Shown here: one piece after another, positions 63,192-64,000 of the stretch
Layout of the letters: the number at the start of each line of letters is the position of its first letter
How positions within the stretch are numbered: the stretch's first letter is position 1
Assembly (NCBI GenBank): GCA_964557855.1
Contig: CAZLBP010000009.1
Coordinates: 51,510 to 115,509 of the forward strand
Origin: JAJRZL01 sp964557855
Lineage (GTDB): Bacteria; Zixibacteria; MSB-5A5; GN15; FEB-12
Reading direction: 5' to 3'
DNA length: 64,000 bases
Notes under the pieces: generated by a model
What the model was told of the DNA's origin: nothing
Databases searched by the model: none
What the model saw: the letters and a program-made list of their open reading frames with translations, nothing else
Made by a program: the position numbers and the translations under genes

Positions 63192-64000
63192 ATGATGCCC
63201 TCGAAACTGCCCTTCTACATCGTTGATGTTTTCTGCGAATCCAAGTTCGCCGGTAATCAGCTGGCAGTCGTGCGCCGTGCCGAGTCACTTACGGACAGGG
63301 AAATGCGAGAGATCGCGCGCGAGTTCAACTTTTCCGAGACTTCCTTCATACGCGACGATTCTCCAACTGAAGAGGGATATGACGTTCGCATATTCACTCC
63401 CGTCCGCGAGCTGCCGTTCGCCGGTCACCCCACGCTGGGGACGGTCTTCATCATCCAGCAGGAGATAGTGAAACAGCCGGCGTCACAGATAGTCCTCAAC
63501 CTGAAAGCCGGCAAGATCCCGGTCGACCTGACATACGAGGATTCCCGGGTGACGCAGCTCACTATGACGCAGATTCCACCCACCTTCGGATCAGTTTTGC
63601 CGCACGAAACCGCCGCCGAGATAGTCGGGCTTGAGATTTCCGACCTGGACACGCATCGGCCGGTCCAGGTCGTTTCCACCGGCGTACCGGTACATATAAT
63701 CCCCGTCAAAACGCTGTCGGGCATGAAAAGGGCCGCAATCGATGTCGGCAAACTTACGAAGATTGCCGCCAACCTTGAAACCGAGGAGTTTCTTCTGTTT
63801 TCGACAGAAACGTATAGTCCCGAAAACGACCTGAACGTACGGTTCTTTGCCCCCACGCTGGGCGTGCCCGAGGATCCGGCGACCGGCAGCGGCAACGGCT
63901 GCCTGGCTGCCTACCTCCTGAAACACGGTGTGTTCGGAAGCGACCGGATCAGGCTCCGGGCAGAACAAGGGCTTGAAATCGGACGGCCGTCACTGCTTCA
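63192..64000 (+). CDS. PhzF-family isomerase/epimerase-like enzyme, 3' end outside the window
   Basis: The protein starts at 63192 (MMPSKLPFYIVDVFCE) after GAGGA and its stop lies beyond the window. Some 269 residues are visible. The diaminopimelate-epimerase-like fold shows FAGNQLAVV, EFNFSETSFI with the catalytic Glu, GHPTLGTVF and EDPATGSGNGCLAAYLL. PhzF family members catalyse isomerisations in diverse pathways, including phenazine synthesis. No phenazine genes are adjacent, so only the family can be named. Confidence 0.9.
   Translation, partial: MMPSKLPFYIVDVFCESKFAGNQLAVVRRAESLTDREMREIAREFNFSETSFIRDDSPTEEGYDVRIFTPVRELPFAGHPTLGTVFIIQQEIVKQPASQIVLNLKAGKIPVDLTYEDSRVTQLTMTQIPPTFGSVLPHETAAEIVGLEISDLDTHRPVQVVSTGVPVHIIPVKTLSGMKRAAIDVGKLTKIAANLETEEFLLFSTETYSPENDLNVRFFAPTLGVPEDPATGSGNGCLAAYLLKHGVFGSDRIRLRAEQGLEIGRPSLL

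Noticed and set aside
1..64000. tRNA, rRNA and toxin-antitoxin genes
   Set aside because: None could be recognised on either strand by eye; no tRNAscan or similar computation was possible.

Overview
The window looks like chromosome of an uncultured, Gram-negative (diderm) bacterium, most likely of the FCB group. I would guess candidate phylum Zixibacteria or a close relative, by inference from style rather than from a marker gene. The signs are many large secreted proteins ending in type I dockerin-like tails, thrombospondin type 3 calcium repeats, two PEP-CTERM proteins, lipoproteins, heptose (LPS core) genes, and intergenic regions full of short palindromic repeats. No rRNA, tRNA or CRISPR array was recognised.

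Layout. 0-7.3 kb: antiporter N-terminus, a small beta-sandwich-like protein, a membrane Ser/Thr kinase with TPRs, a four-module secreted protein, accB and an M24 peptidase. 7.7-15.3 kb: a beta-helix dockerin protein and a 1642-residue propeller/dockerin protein behind a long leader. 15.5-21.5 kb: an S2P-like protease, an HD-GYP response regulator, lipA and a dockerin protein with a degenerate C39-like domain. 21.6-34.9 kb: a virus-derived head module on the minus strand (portal, terminase, protease, decoration protein, major capsid protein, connector-like and propeller proteins). Its two distal genes carry signal peptides. No integrase, replication, lysis, tape-measure or sheath gene is visible. 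35.2-41.3 kb: a possible small RNA, a frameshifted membrane/TPR gene, a PEP-CTERM protein, a TPR lipoprotein and a cohesin-like protein. 41.5-45.5 kb: a RecB-type nuclease, an ExoA-like glycosyltransferase and a YCII-SRPBCC fusion. 45.7-53.4 kb: three large secreted proteins (M14 peptidase, cohesin/HYR/dockerin, BNR/dockerin). 54-64 kb: core genes ispG, rpmE-DUF1385-prfA-membrane protein-prmC, a glutaminyl cyclase lipoprotein, rfaE2-rfaE1, a DUF3467 protein and the start of a PhzF-family gene.

How it fits together. The dockerin-tailed and cohesin-like proteins could form a cell-surface or secreted assembly. Two PEP-CTERM genes share a well-spaced sigma-54 (-24/-12) promoter match, which suggests a common regulon, and one of them sits inside the head module on the opposite strand. 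Host-type repeats lie between the head genes, so the module looks long resident and possibly domesticated (gene-transfer-agent-like) rather than a fresh prophage. Three head-gene transcription units share a CACCATCG-containing upstream motif. The repeats include two near-full ~163 bp MITE-like elements with imperfect 13-bp terminal inverted repeats, and nine copies of a 26-bp palindrome that all point the same way.
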